Assembly (NCBI GenBank): GCA_017617475.1
Contig: JAFZWC010000056.1
Coordinates: 1-64,000 of the forward strand
Direction of reading: 5' to 3'
DNA length: 64,000 bases
From: Bacteroidales bacterium
GTDB taxonomy: Bacteria > Bacteroidota > Bacteroidia > Bacteroidales > UBA932
The notes beneath the pieces were generated by a model that was not told the origin of the DNA, searched no databases, and saw nothing but the letters and a program-made list of their open reading frames with translations. Of this stretch, positions 1 to 9,238 are shown piece by piece (position 1 is the stretch's first letter; each line of letters starts with the position of its first letter). The position numbers were made by a program, and so were the translations under genes.

Positions 1-2427
1 ATAGGCAGCACGGAGGGAGACTGGTACCAGTATACGGAAGACCACCGCTTTGTTCCGGAGGATTTACCGGACCACATTGTCCCCACCTGTATCCTTGCCG
101 CCCGGGACGGCAGCCGCTGGTATGGCACCCGGAATTCCGGTTTGTATCACTTCCTGCCTTCGGAGGGCCGATTTGAACATATCAGCCAGAATAACGGCCT
201 TATGCTCCGCAGCATCATGGGCTTGCAGGAAGGACCGGACGGTGGAATCTGGGTATACAGTGAAAAACTGATCGCCCACCTGGATCCGTCTTCGCTGGAT
301 ATCACCACTTTTGCCGACGAGGCATACCTGACGTACCGCAACTACAGCGCCGGCTGCAGTGCCATTGCGCAAAACCGCCTTTTCGTGGGCGGGATGGACG
401 GACTCACCCGTATAGACCTCTCCACCCCCTTCACCAAAGGAGAGGTGCCGCCGGTCTCCATCCAACTGGTTTCTATAAATACGGATAACCTGACCGAAAT
501 CCCCGAAAAGCTTTACCTGGAGCCCGACCAGGACGATGTTTCCTTCTATTATGCCGGCATCAGTTTCGACAATGTTAACCTGGTCAATTACGCCTGCCGG
601 CTGGACGGACTGGAAGATGAATGGGCCCCTACCAACCAGGTCTCCCGCAGTTATTCCGGCCTCAAGCCCGGCAGCTACACCTTCCGCGTGAAGGCGCGCC
701 TGCTCAACGGAGAGTGGAGCCAGGAAGCAGTGCTGCCCGTTTATATCCGGGCGCCATTCTATGCCACTCCCTTCGCCAAAGGCCTGTATTGGTTCTTTGG
801 AATCGGCCTGATTCTATTAGGCTTATACCTGTGGGAACGCTACCAGGAGAATCGGCGCAAAATGCGCCTGAGTGAGGAACGGGAAGCCCTGCAGCAGTCG
901 CACATAGACCTCGTTACCAACCTGGCCCATGAATTCAAGACCCCCCTCACCATGGTGTACGGTCCGGCGCAGCAATTGTCGGAAGAAACGGGCCTGAGCG
1001 AACGGGGACAGGACCTGGTGAAACTGATCCAGAACGCCTCCCGCAACCTCCGGGCGCTCACGGACCAGATTCTCACCACCAGCGTTACCCGAAACACCGA
1101 GGTCTTGAAGGTGTCTGAGAACGACCTTTCGCTCCTTCTCAACCGTCTCACGGAGAACATGCGCTACGCCTTTTCCGAGAAAGACCTGAACGTCCAGCTG
1201 GACATTCCCCGGGAAGACATCTGCTGGAGCGACGATGACAAGGTGATGAAGATTTTCATGAACCTGGTGAGCAATGCCGTCAAATATACCCCCGAACACG
1301 GGCACATCCGCATCGGTCTGGTCCAGGAGGGCGGCACGGCGCGCATCAGCGTCCAGGACGACGGCATCGGCATCCCGGAGGAAAAACGGGCCCAGATCTT
1401 CGACCGCTTCGACCGCCTGGGCGTGCAGGAGGCCGAAGGCAGCGGGATTGGCCTGCATTATGCCCAGCATCTGGCGCAGCTGCACAAGGGCGGGATTTCG
1501 TATGCGCCGGCCCCGGGCGGCGGGTCCGTTTTCACCTTGGAGATTCCCACATCGGCCGATGCCTATTCTCCCGAGGAAAAGCTCACCAAAAACGCATCTT
1601 CGCAGCTGCTCACGCAAGATTTGCCTTCCATTATGCACAACGAAAACGCCCGTACCGTGCTGGTGGTGGAAGACAATCTGGAAGTGCGGCTGTACCTGCA
1701 ATACCTGCTCTCTCCTCACTATAATGTGCAGGTAGCTCCGGACGGGGAGGTGGCCGTGGACACCCTCCGCATCTCCACACCGGACCTGGTGCTCAGCGAC
1801 GTCATGATGCCCCGCAAAGACGGATATGCCCTGTGCCGGGAAATCAAGGAAAACGAAGACTGGCGGCACATTCCGGTGATTCTGCTCACCGCCAAGACCG
1901 ACAAGGCCAGTCACGTCAAAGGACTGGACATTGGCGCCGACGCCTACATTCCAAAGCCCTTCGACCCCGACATCCTCCTGGCCGAAATCCGGAGTCTGCT
2001 CCAGAACCGGGAAAAGCTCCAGGAGCGCGTGAGAAACCTCACCACGGAGAGCCTGCAAGAGGTCACGGAAGAAGAAAGCGGACTGAATCCCCAGGAAAAA
2101 CGCTTCCTGGAAAAAGTGCTGGGTACCGTTGAAGAGCATCTGGACGACGTAGAGTTCAACGTGGATGCCCTGGCATCGGCCGTAGCCGTGAGTTACAGCA
2201 GCCTATACGCAAAAATGAAAGCCCTTACCGGCCAGACTCCGCAGCAGTACATGGGCCAGTACCGGATGAACCGTGCAGCAGAGCTTCTCAGAAGCGGCCA
2301 GTATACCATTTCAGAAGTTGCAGACCAGGTGGGAGCCTCCTCTCCTGCCAATTTCACGCGCGAATTTAAAAAGCATTTTGGCAGTTCTCCCAGCGAGTAT
2401 CTCAAACAAGCTTGTCAAAAATCATAG
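1..2427 (+). CDS. Hybrid two-component system sensor/regulator (HTCS), 5' end outside window
   Basis: The frame is open from base 1, so the N-terminus lies outside the window; 808 residues are visible. In order: remnants of a two-component-regulator beta-propeller (RLFVGGMDGLTRID), a Y_Y_Y domain (RLDGLEDEW, GLKPGSYTFRVKA), one membrane segment near nt 790-835, a HisKA box with the phospho-accepting His at nt 928-930 (NLAHEFKTP), a HATPase_c domain (N box NLVSNAVKY, DDGIGIP, GSGIGLHYA), a receiver domain with phospho-accepting Asp at nt 1798-1800 (SDVMMPRKDG) and a C-terminal AraC-type HTH (about nt 2150-2420). The family senses oligosaccharides in the periplasm and activates the adjacent PUL. 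It is the likely master regulator of this locus. The TTG at 142 is only an internal codon. Confidence 0.96.
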   Translation: MGSTEGDWYQYTEDHRFVPEDLPDHIVPTCILAARDGSRWYGTRNSGLYHFLPSEGRFEHISQNNGLMLRSIMGLQEGPDGGIWVYSEKLIAHLDPSSLDITTFADEAYLTYRNYSAGCSAIAQNRLFVGGMDGLTRIDLSTPFTKGEVPPVSIQLVSINTDNLTEIPEKLYLEPDQDDVSFYYAGISFDNVNLVNYACRLDGLEDEWAPTNQVSRSYSGLKPGSYTFRVKARLLNGEWSQEAVLPVYIRAPFYATPFAKGLYWFFGIGLILLGLYLWERYQENRRKMRLSEEREALQQSHIDLVTNLAHEFKTPLTMVYGPAQQLSEETGLSERGQDLVKLIQNASRNLRALTDQILTTSVTRNTEVLKVSENDLSLLLNRLTENMRYAFSEKDLNVQLDIPREDICWSDDDKVMKIFMNLVSNAVKYTPEHGHIRIGLVQEGGTARISVQDDGIGIPEEKRAQIFDRFDRLGVQEAEGSGIGLHYAQHLAQLHKGGISYAPAPGGGSVFTLEIPTSADAYSPEEKLTKNASSQLLTQDLPSIMHNENARTVLVVEDNLEVRLYLQYLLSPHYNVQVAPDGEVAVDTLRISTPDLVLSDVMMPRKDGYALCREIKENEDWRHIPVILLTAKTDKASHVKGLDIGADAYIPKPFDPDILLAEIRSLLQNREKLQERVRNLTTESLQEVTEEESGLNPQEKRFLEKVLGTVEEHLDDVEFNVDALASAVAVSYSSLYAKMKALTGQTPQQYMGQYRMNRAAELLRSGQYTISEVADQVGASSPANFTREFKKHFGSSPSEYLKQACQKS

Positions 2428-2469
2428 TCCATTTGCCAAAAAGAACGGGAATATTCGAATATAATCGCG

Positions 2470-2477
2470 TATCTTTG
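2470..2477 (+). promoter_or_regulatory. Probable -7 promoter element of the GH106 gene
   Basis: TATCTTTG matches the Bacteroidota -7 consensus TAnnTTTG and lies 28 nt before the GH106 start, in the 78-nt gap after the HTCS gene. No TTTG is found at the -33 distance, as is common for promoters that need an activator. Confidence 0.5.
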
Positions 2478-2505
2478 CAGCAGACTAACTGACAAAATTC
2501 ACAAT

Positions 2506-5500
2506 ATGCGCAAACATTCCCTCCTTCTGTTGGCCGGATGCCTGCTTGGCGTCCAGGCTATTGCCCAGGATTACATGACTTCCTTCCAGAATCCGCCCCA
2601 GGATGCACGTATCCGCGTCTGGTGGCACTGGATGGACTCAAACATCTCCAAGGAAGGCATCAAGGCCGATCTGGACTGGATGAAAGCCACCGGCATCGGC
2701 GGGTTCCAGCAGTTCGACGCCGGCGGTAGCATGATGGCCGGTGCCCAGCCCATCGTGGAACGCCTCCCCTACATGCAAGAGGGATGGAAAGACGCCTTCC
2801 GCTATGCCATCAGTTATGCCGACCAGCTGGGCATGGAAGTAGCCATTGCTTCGGCCCCGGGCTGGAGCTCCACAGGCGGTCCCTGGGTAAAACCGGAGAA
2901 TGCCATGAAGAAGCTCACCTGGCGCACCGTTGAAGTAACGGGGAATCCCAAAGCCAAAAAGCCGCAGCAGATTACCCTGCCGGAGCCATATACCACCATC
3001 GGAAAATTCCAGAATGCAGGTGAGAGCGGAGTCAACTTCTCCGGTTCCGCCGCCAGTATACAGCCCTGGTATCAGGATGTGGCGGTAGTAGCCATCCGCG
3101 TCCCCGAGGCCGAAAAAACCCTTGCGCAACTGGGAGCCCAAGTGACCACGAGCGGTGGAGATTTCACTGTAGAGCAGCTCACGGACGGCAATTTGTCCAA
3201 CGGCGCCCAGCTCAAGGCCAACCCGGCCGGCACCCATGCCTGGATCCAGTACAGTTTCCCCGAAGCGGTCACCGTAAAGGCCCTCACCCTGGTAGGGGGT
3301 CCCGTCCGCAGCCAGTGGGATGCCGGCATGCCCTCCTTCGAAAACTTCTTCCAATGCAGCCAGGACGGCGTCCTCTGGAAGGATGTCTGCCATATTCCCT
3401 CCGGCTCCGTTGCCCAGCAGACCATTGACATTCCCGTCACTACGGCAAAGTATTTCCGCCTGTATGTGGCCAACCCCGTGGCCGACCGCAGCTATGCCGC
3501 TTTCGGCGTCAACAGACCTGCCCCCGCGGGAACGTCCATCCATGAATTCGTCCTGCACACCGTCACGCGCGTAAACCATGCCGAGGAAAAGGCCGGTTTC
3601 GCCGCCCCGCACGACCTTATGGACAACCCCACCCCCGCCACGGACACCCCGGTGCTGGAGACCATAGACCTTACCGCCCAGGTAAAGAACGGTGTGCTCA
3701 ACTGGCAGGTTCCCGCCGGCACCTGGCGCATCTACCGTTTCGGTGCTTCCCTCACCGGCAAGCAGAATCATCCCGCCCCGCCGGAAGCCACCGGCCTGGA
3801 AGTTGACAAGCTGGACAAAGAGGCCTGGTTGGACTATTTCCGCCAGTTCATGGACATGTACAAAGAGGCGGCCGGCGGCCTGGTGGGCCAACGGGGCATC
3901 CAGTACATCCTTACCGACAGTTACGAGGCTGAACAGATGACCTGGACCAAAACCCTTCCGGCCGAATTCAAGGCCCGACGCGGATACGACCTCGTCCCCT
4001 GGTTGCCTGTCCTTACCGGCGAGATTGTCCAAAGCAGCGACGCCTCGGAAAAGTTCCTCTTTGACTGGCGCGAAACCATCGGCGAACTCTTCGCCGCCAA
4101 TTATTCCCGCATCAACGACATAGCCAAAGAATATGGCATGAAGGGCCGCTACACGGAAAGCCATGAAAACGGCCGCGTGTACGTGGGCGACGGCATGGAC
4201 ATCAAGATGACGGCCGCCGTGCCCATGAGCGCCTTCTGGATTCCCGGAACCGGCGGCGGCTCCACCCTGGAAATGGCCCAGGCCGACATCCGCGAATCGG
4301 CTTCCGTAGCCCACGTATACGGACAGAACATCGCTGCGGCAGAATCGTTTACCGCCGCCGGCATGGGCGGAAACGCCTACAGCTACTATCCCGGCAACCT
4401 CAAATATATGGCCGACGTAGCTATGTCCAGCGGCATCACCCGCTTTGTCATCCACGAGAGCGCGCACCAGCCTTCCGACGCCCACAAGCCGGGCCTGGGC
4501 CTGCTCATTTTCGGCCAGTGGTTCAACCGCCACGACACCTGGGCCCCCTACGCCAAGTACTGGGCCGATTACCTCTCCCGCAGTTGCTACATGCTTCAGA
4601 GGGGCCATTATGTGGCCGACGTGCTCTGGTACTACGGTGAAGATACCAACATCGCCGGCATCTACGGTCATGAGCTTCCGGAGGTTCCCAAGGAATATGC
4701 CTACGACTTCATCAACCCTTACGGCTTGCTGAATGTAGTCTCTGTAAAGGACGGCGCGCTGGTCACTCCTTCCGGTATGGAATACAAGGTACTGGCGCTG
4801 GGAGAGCATTGCCAGGTCATGAGCATCGAAGTGCTGCGCAAGCTTTCCGAACTGGCCAGGGCAGGCGCCGTCATCTGCGGTCAGAAGCCTGTAAAGCCCG
4901 CCGGGCTCAAGGACTGTCAGGCCGAGTTTGACGCCCTTGTGGCCGATATCTGGGGCGCCGGACGCCCCAACGTGCACACGGGACAACTCTCCCGCCTGCT
5001 GGCAGCCACAGTTGCTCCCGATTTCCAGTATGCCTGGCCCACGGACATCAAGTATGTCCACCGCACCGACGGAGACCGCCAGATTTACTGGGTACGCAAC
5101 TTCTCGGATGCTCCCGCCAGTCCCAAGCTCAACCTCCGCAACGCCGAAGGGGTATGCACGGTTCTGAATCCGGAAAACGGTAAGGCCGTTCCCGGCGTCT
5201 GGAAAGACGGAGTGCTGCAGCTGGAGCCCAACCAGGCCCTATTCCTGGTGTTCGACAAAAACGGCACGCCTGCTCCGGAATACATGGCTCCCAAGACCGT
5301 CGGCAACGTAAAGCTGGACGGCCCCTGGAACGTGACTTTCGAAGGCCTTGGCGCCCCGGAAGGCAGCCGCAGCTATGCTGCTCTGGCTTCCTTCACCGAA
5401 TCTGAGGAGCCTGCCGTAAAGTACTTCTCCGGCACCGCCACCTACACCAATACCTTTACCTTGGGCAAGAAGGAAAAGGCCGACGGTCTGTCCATCGACC

Positions 5501-5781
5501 TGGGCAACGTGGGTCAGATGGCCGATGTATTCGTGGACGGCGAGCACGTGGAATTCCTCTGGAAAGCCCCGTACAAAGTCCAGTGGGCAGGACAGCTGAA
5601 GCCCGGGAAGCACACCCTCACCATAAAGGTGGTGAACACCTGGCCCAACCGACTCATTGGAGACGCACAGCCCGACGCTACCAAGCTCACCCACACCGCC
5701 ATTCCCTTCTACCAGGCCAACTCTCCCCTCACGCCTTCCGGTCTCATGGGGCCTGTAGTATTGGAAAAACTCGTCTATTGA
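2506..5781 (+). CDS. GH106 alpha-L-rhamnosidase, secreted
   Basis: A 1091-residue protein with a type I signal peptide (cleavage near AIAQ-DY, residue 21). The N-terminal barrel begins with the GH106-type segment VWWHWMDSNISKEG and WMKATGIGGFQQFDAG. The conserved acidic segment TDSYEAEQMTW lies near residues 470-480 (Asp471, Glu474). A jelly-roll insert (about residues 205-290) and a C-terminal GH2-like galactose-binding fold (about 935-1085, FSGTATYTNTF and NTWPNRLIGD) complete the usual architecture. The family removes terminal alpha-L-rhamnose by inversion, for example from pectic rhamnogalacturonan-II side chains. It is the only hydrolase on the + strand and sits between two regulators with its own -7 element. 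Linkage specificity cannot be read from the sequence. Confidence 0.9.
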   Translation: MRKHSLLLLAGCLLGVQAIAQDYMTSFQNPPQDARIRVWWHWMDSNISKEGIKADLDWMKATGIGGFQQFDAGGSMMAGAQPIVERLPYMQEGWKDAFRYAISYADQLGMEVAIASAPGWSSTGGPWVKPENAMKKLTWRTVEVTGNPKAKKPQQITLPEPYTTIGKFQNAGESGVNFSGSAASIQPWYQDVAVVAIRVPEAEKTLAQLGAQVTTSGGDFTVEQLTDGNLSNGAQLKANPAGTHAWIQYSFPEAVTVKALTLVGGPVRSQWDAGMPSFENFFQCSQDGVLWKDVCHIPSGSVAQQTIDIPVTTAKYFRLYVANPVADRSYAAFGVNRPAPAGTSIHEFVLHTVTRVNHAEEKAGFAAPHDLMDNPTPATDTPVLETIDLTAQVKNGVLNWQVPAGTWRIYRFGASLTGKQNHPAPPEATGLEVDKLDKEAWLDYFRQFMDMYKEAAGGLVGQRGIQYILTDSYEAEQMTWTKTLPAEFKARRGYDLVPWLPVLTGEIVQSSDASEKFLFDWRETIGELFAANYSRINDIAKEYGMKGRYTESHENGRVYVGDGMDIKMTAAVPMSAFWIPGTGGGSTLEMAQADIRESASVAHVYGQNIAAAESFTAAGMGGNAYSYYPGNLKYMADVAMSSGITRFVIHESAHQPSDAHKPGLGLLIFGQWFNRHDTWAPYAKYWADYLSRSCYMLQRGHYVADVLWYYGEDTNIAGIYGHELPEVPKEYAYDFINPYGLLNVVSVKDGALVTPSGMEYKVLALGEHCQVMSIEVLRKLSELARAGAVICGQKPVKPAGLKDCQAEFDALVADIWGAGRPNVHTGQLSRLLAATVAPDFQYAWPTDIKYVHRTDGDRQIYWVRNFSDAPASPKLNLRNAEGVCTVLNPENGKAVPGVWKDGVLQLEPNQALFLVFDKNGTPAPEYMAPKTVGNVKLDGPWNVTFEGLGAPEGSRSYAALASFTESEEPAVKYFSGTATYTNTFTLGKKEKADGLSIDLGNVGQMADVFVDGEHVEFLWKAPYKVQWAGQLKPGKHTLTIKVVNTWPNRLIGDAQPDATKLTHTAIPFYQANSPLTPSGLMGPVVLEKLVY

Positions 5782-5782
5782 C

Positions 5783-6667
5783 ATGAACAACGCCCTTCAC
5801 CTCAAATACCTGGTAGCCTCCCCGGCCGATTTGCTCTGGGGCACGGCCGTGCATTCCGTGGGCTTCCAGGAGGTGGGGCCCGGGGAGCCGTATCCGCCGG
5901 GAAACCATCCTTCGCGTTACTTGTTTTCCGAGGAAAGGGGACGCATTCTGCAGGAATACCAGCTCCTGTACATCACCAAGGGGCAGGGCCGGTTCCGGAG
6001 CACCAGTCTCCAGCACCAGGTACCCGTTGCACAGGGTTGCTTTATGCTCCTTTTCCCAGGAGAATGGCACACCTACCGTCCCTTGGAAGAGACGGGCTGG
6101 AAAGAGTACTGGATTGGTTTTGAGAGTTCCCAGATGGACGCCTGGGTGCGGGACGGCTTCTTTTCCAAAACCAAGCCCATCTGGCAGACGGGTCTGCACA
6201 GCGACATTGTGGAGCTGTACGAGGACGCCATCGAGACGGCATCGGCCCAGCATTCGGGCTTCCAGCAGCGGCTGGGAGGCATAGTTTCCCATCTTCTGGG
6301 CCTGGCCTGGTTCTACGGCAAGAATACGGCCCTCTCCGAAGTGGCCGACCACATGAACCGCGCCAAGATCCTCATAGCGGAGAATTACCGGACCATCAAC
6401 CCGGAGGAGGTTGCGCATCAGCTATGTATGGGCTACTCCAATTTCCGGCGCATCTTCAAGGAATACACCGGCCTGTCCCCTGCCAAATACATCCAGCAGG
6501 TACGCATGGGTAAAGTGAAGGAGGCGCTCACCAACAGTAGCCGGCCCGTGAAGGAGATAGCCTATGAAATGGGCTACGAGAACGAAGACTACTTTTTTAC
6601 AGCCTTCCGTCGCATCACGGGCATGACGCCGCAGGAGTATCGCGCCTCCACCCAGGGAAGGAAATAA
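5783..6667 (+). CDS. AraC-family transcriptional regulator with cupin-like sensor domain
   Basis: A 294-residue soluble protein with no signal peptide. Its ATG is one base after the GH106 stop, so the two are co-transcribed. Residues about 20-165 form an AraC-type cupin sugar-sensing domain (YQLLYITKGQGRF, PGEWHTYRP, WIGFESS). Residues about 190-290 form the double HTH, with IAENYRTINPEEVAHQLCMG and the second-helix signature VKEIAYEMGYENEDYFFTAF. A dedicated one-component AraC regulator beside an HTCS is unusual for a PUL and suggests a second, cytoplasmic sugar signal such as rhamnose. This gene converges on the GH78 gene with only 6 nt between the two stop codons and no visible terminator. 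Confidence 0.92.
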   Translation: MNNALHLKYLVASPADLLWGTAVHSVGFQEVGPGEPYPPGNHPSRYLFSEERGRILQEYQLLYITKGQGRFRSTSLQHQVPVAQGCFMLLFPGEWHTYRPLEETGWKEYWIGFESSQMDAWVRDGFFSKTKPIWQTGLHSDIVELYEDAIETASAQHSGFQQRLGGIVSHLLGLAWFYGKNTALSEVADHMNRAKILIAENYRTINPEEVAHQLCMGYSNFRRIFKEYTGLSPAKYIQQVRMGKVKEALTNSSRPVKEIAYEMGYENEDYFFTAFRRITGMTPQEYRASTQGRK

Positions 6668-6673
6668 CCTTCC

Positions 6674-9235
6674 CTACTTCTTGATTACATAAGAGCCGGC
6701 TTCGTACTCTTTAACCTCCGTCTCGCCGGGAAGCGTGACGCAGGCCTTGGCACCCTGGGGAACGGTGAATTCCCACACCCAGGTTTCGCCCTCGTAGCGC
6801 CAGGCGCTCTTGATGAGGCCGGCTGCGCTCTTGTATTCGGCCTTCACATAACCCAGCCGCTTATCCGGAACGGGCTTCATGATAATGGTCTTGAAGCCGG
6901 GGGCCGATGCGTCACAGGCAATGCCGGCGGCGGTTTCCCAGATCCATTCGCACACGGCACCGTAAGCGTAATGGTTGAAGCTGTTCATGCCGTTGGGGCC
7001 CATGCCTTTGTCCACCATATAGCTGTTCCAGCGTTCCCAGATGGTGGTGGCGCCGTTGTCCACGGAATACAGCCAGCTAGGGTTCTTGCGCTGGAAGAGG
7101 AGCTCGTAAGCCATGTCCACCATGCCGTTCTCCGTGAGGGTAGCCATAAGGATGGACGTACCCAGAAAACCGGTCTGCAGGCAGTTGCCATGGTCTTCGA
7201 AGTTCTTTCTCAGGCGGGCCAGCATGGCTTCCTTGCCGTCTCCTTCCACCAGGCCGAGTTTGAGGGCAAACAGGGCCGGCGTCTGCATGGTATTGAGGAT
7301 ATCCAGCTGGAAGGAGCCGTCGGCCTGGAGGAACTGCTCCTTCAGGTAGGCCTTGGCAGCGGCCTCCATGGCCTCATATTTGGCGGCGTCGCGGCCGGTG
7401 GCGGCGGCCATATCCTTCATCATGCCGGCATCCATAGCCCAGTAGCATGCGCCCAGATAATCCCAGTAACGCTCGGACTGGACACGCGTGGCGGCATCCG
7501 CATTGAAACGGCCGCTGCAGCTTTCCAGGGCTTCGTAGCTCAGCCAGTCGGCCCAGTTGTAATTGCGGTTTTCATCGACCAGCGCCTTGTGGGCATATTG
7601 GGTCTCGTTCACGTGGGCCATGAACTTCTCCATAGATTCCCAGCTCTCGTCCACCAGGCTGTTGTCGCCAAACTGCTTCCACACCGTCCAGGGAACGATG
7701 ACACCGGCATCGGCCCAGCCCAGGCGCATCATTTCGTTGCCGTACTGGGCATAAGGCGAAACGCCCGGATAGCCGCCGGTCTCGCTCTGGCTGTCACGCA
7801 CGTCGCGGAGCCATTTGTGGAAGAAGCCATCGGTATTGGCAAAGAAGGTACCTGTCTCGGTGAACACCTGCGTGTCGGCCATCCAGCCCAGGCGCTCGTT
7901 GCGCTGCGGGCAGTCTGTAGGAACGGACAGGTAGTTGGACAGCTGACCCCAGTACGTGTTGGAAATGAGCTTGTTAACCAGCTCGTTGCCGGTCTCGATC
8001 TTGCCGATCTCCAGATTCTGGGCAATGGAAGTGACGGGAACGGAAGCGATGGACTGGAACCGCACGGGAGCGTCGGCCGTCACCGTAATGTAGCGGTAAC
8101 CCCAGAACGAGCAGCGCGGGGTAAAATCTACAAAGCCATCGGCCTGGCCGAAGGTGTAGGTGAGCCAGATTTCATTGTCTTCCACACGGAGGTTGCGGCG
8201 ATGGGTACTGCCCTCGGGACCGTCCATGCCGCGCTTTTCGGCGCCATTGCCGTCGTTCAGAATCTCGGAAGGACGGCAGACCAGGTAAGTGCCTTCGGCG
8301 GCGGCAAACTTAAAGGAAGGTACGGCGGCGGCATTCTGGCCGAAGTCCACCACCAGCTTCTCTTCAGGGTTCAGTTCAATCACGTCGCCGTCTTTGTACT
8401 CGCGTTCAATCACCACCTTACCGTATTCCACTTCATCCTTGTTCTCGGACTCCACGGCCCCGGAAACGTTCTTCCACACATAGATCTTGACCGGACGCAG
8501 GGTAATGTCCGTGCGCTGGTAAATCTCGGCACCAACGGTGGGCAGGATTTCACCCTCAAACTCGGTATTCACCTCAGGAGTCTTCAGGAGTTCAGGCGTG
8601 TCGTAACCCATGGGGCAGCGGGCGTCGTATTCCTCGCCGTCAAAGATGCCGGCGCGCTTGACGGGGCCTGCAATGCCGGCCTTCCAGTTCTGGGTATCGG
8701 TACCCAGCTGTACCTTGGTACCGTCGGCATAAGTAAGCTCCAGGACGCCGCGGAAGGCGCATTTCTTACGCCAGAATTCGCCGTTGGAGACAATCTTGTC
8801 GGCCCACCAGCCGGGGGTCACCTGGGCAGAAAGCACATTCTCTGCGCCCGCCGCCTTCTCAAAGATGTCCGTAATGTCGTAGGTAAAGGAACGCTTGGTT
8901 TTGGCGGCATGGGTAAAGCCGGGCTTCAGCACTTCCTTCCCCACCAGCTTGCCGTTAACAAAGAGGTCGTAAACGCCCAGGCCGGACGTCATCCAAACCG
9001 CCTTTTTCACCTTCTTTTCGTTGGTAACCGCAGAGAGGAACCAGCTGGAACCGGCCGCACTCTTGGAAACGGGGGCGGTATACTCCGGAGCGTCTACGGC
9101 CGAAATCCATTCAGAGGTATTCCAGGCAGCGTTATCCAGGGGTTCAGTCAGGATTCCCTGGTTGCAGGGGGCCTGTTTTCCACAGGAAACCAGGGCAAGG
9201 GCGGCCAGCGCCCATACAAATACTTTCTTATGCAT
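6674..9235 (-). CDS. GH78 alpha-L-rhamnosidase lipoprotein
   Basis: An 853-residue lipoprotein (lipobox LVSC, Cys19). It has an N-terminal beta-sandwich (VYDLFVNGKLVGKEVLKPGF, about residues 70-200), a second beta domain, and the six-hairpin catalytic domain with the family segment ERLGWMADTQVF around residues 440-460, where the catalytic acidic residues of GH78 reside. A C-terminal beta-sandwich follows (GLIKSAWRYEGETWVWEF). The family hydrolyses terminal alpha-L-rhamnosides with inversion. It is the last gene of the leftward run, beginning 3 nt after the GH2 gene, so it is surely co-transcribed with it. Confidence 0.93.
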   Translation of the reverse strand: MHKKVFVWALAALALVSCGKQAPCNQGILTEPLDNAAWNTSEWISAVDAPEYTAPVSKSAAGSSWFLSAVTNEKKVKKAVWMTSGLGVYDLFVNGKLVGKEVLKPGFTHAAKTKRSFTYDITDIFEKAAGAENVLSAQVTPGWWADKIVSNGEFWRKKCAFRGVLELTYADGTKVQLGTDTQNWKAGIAGPVKRAGIFDGEEYDARCPMGYDTPELLKTPEVNTEFEGEILPTVGAEIYQRTDITLRPVKIYVWKNVSGAVESENKDEVEYGKVVIEREYKDGDVIELNPEEKLVVDFGQNAAAVPSFKFAAAEGTYLVCRPSEILNDGNGAEKRGMDGPEGSTHRRNLRVEDNEIWLTYTFGQADGFVDFTPRCSFWGYRYITVTADAPVRFQSIASVPVTSIAQNLEIGKIETGNELVNKLISNTYWGQLSNYLSVPTDCPQRNERLGWMADTQVFTETGTFFANTDGFFHKWLRDVRDSQSETGGYPGVSPYAQYGNEMMRLGWADAGVIVPWTVWKQFGDNSLVDESWESMEKFMAHVNETQYAHKALVDENRNYNWADWLSYEALESCSGRFNADAATRVQSERYWDYLGACYWAMDAGMMKDMAAATGRDAAKYEAMEAAAKAYLKEQFLQADGSFQLDILNTMQTPALFALKLGLVEGDGKEAMLARLRKNFEDHGNCLQTGFLGTSILMATLTENGMVDMAYELLFQRKNPSWLYSVDNGATTIWERWNSYMVDKGMGPNGMNSFNHYAYGAVCEWIWETAAGIACDASAPGFKTIIMKPVPDKRLGYVKAEYKSAAGLIKSAWRYEGETWVWEFTVPQGAKACVTLPGETEVKEYEAGSYVIKK

Positions 9236-9238
9236 GGT

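Noticed and set aside
142..144. TTG as start of the HTCS gene
   Set aside because: The same frame is open to base 1 and encodes more propeller sequence, so the real start is outside the window.
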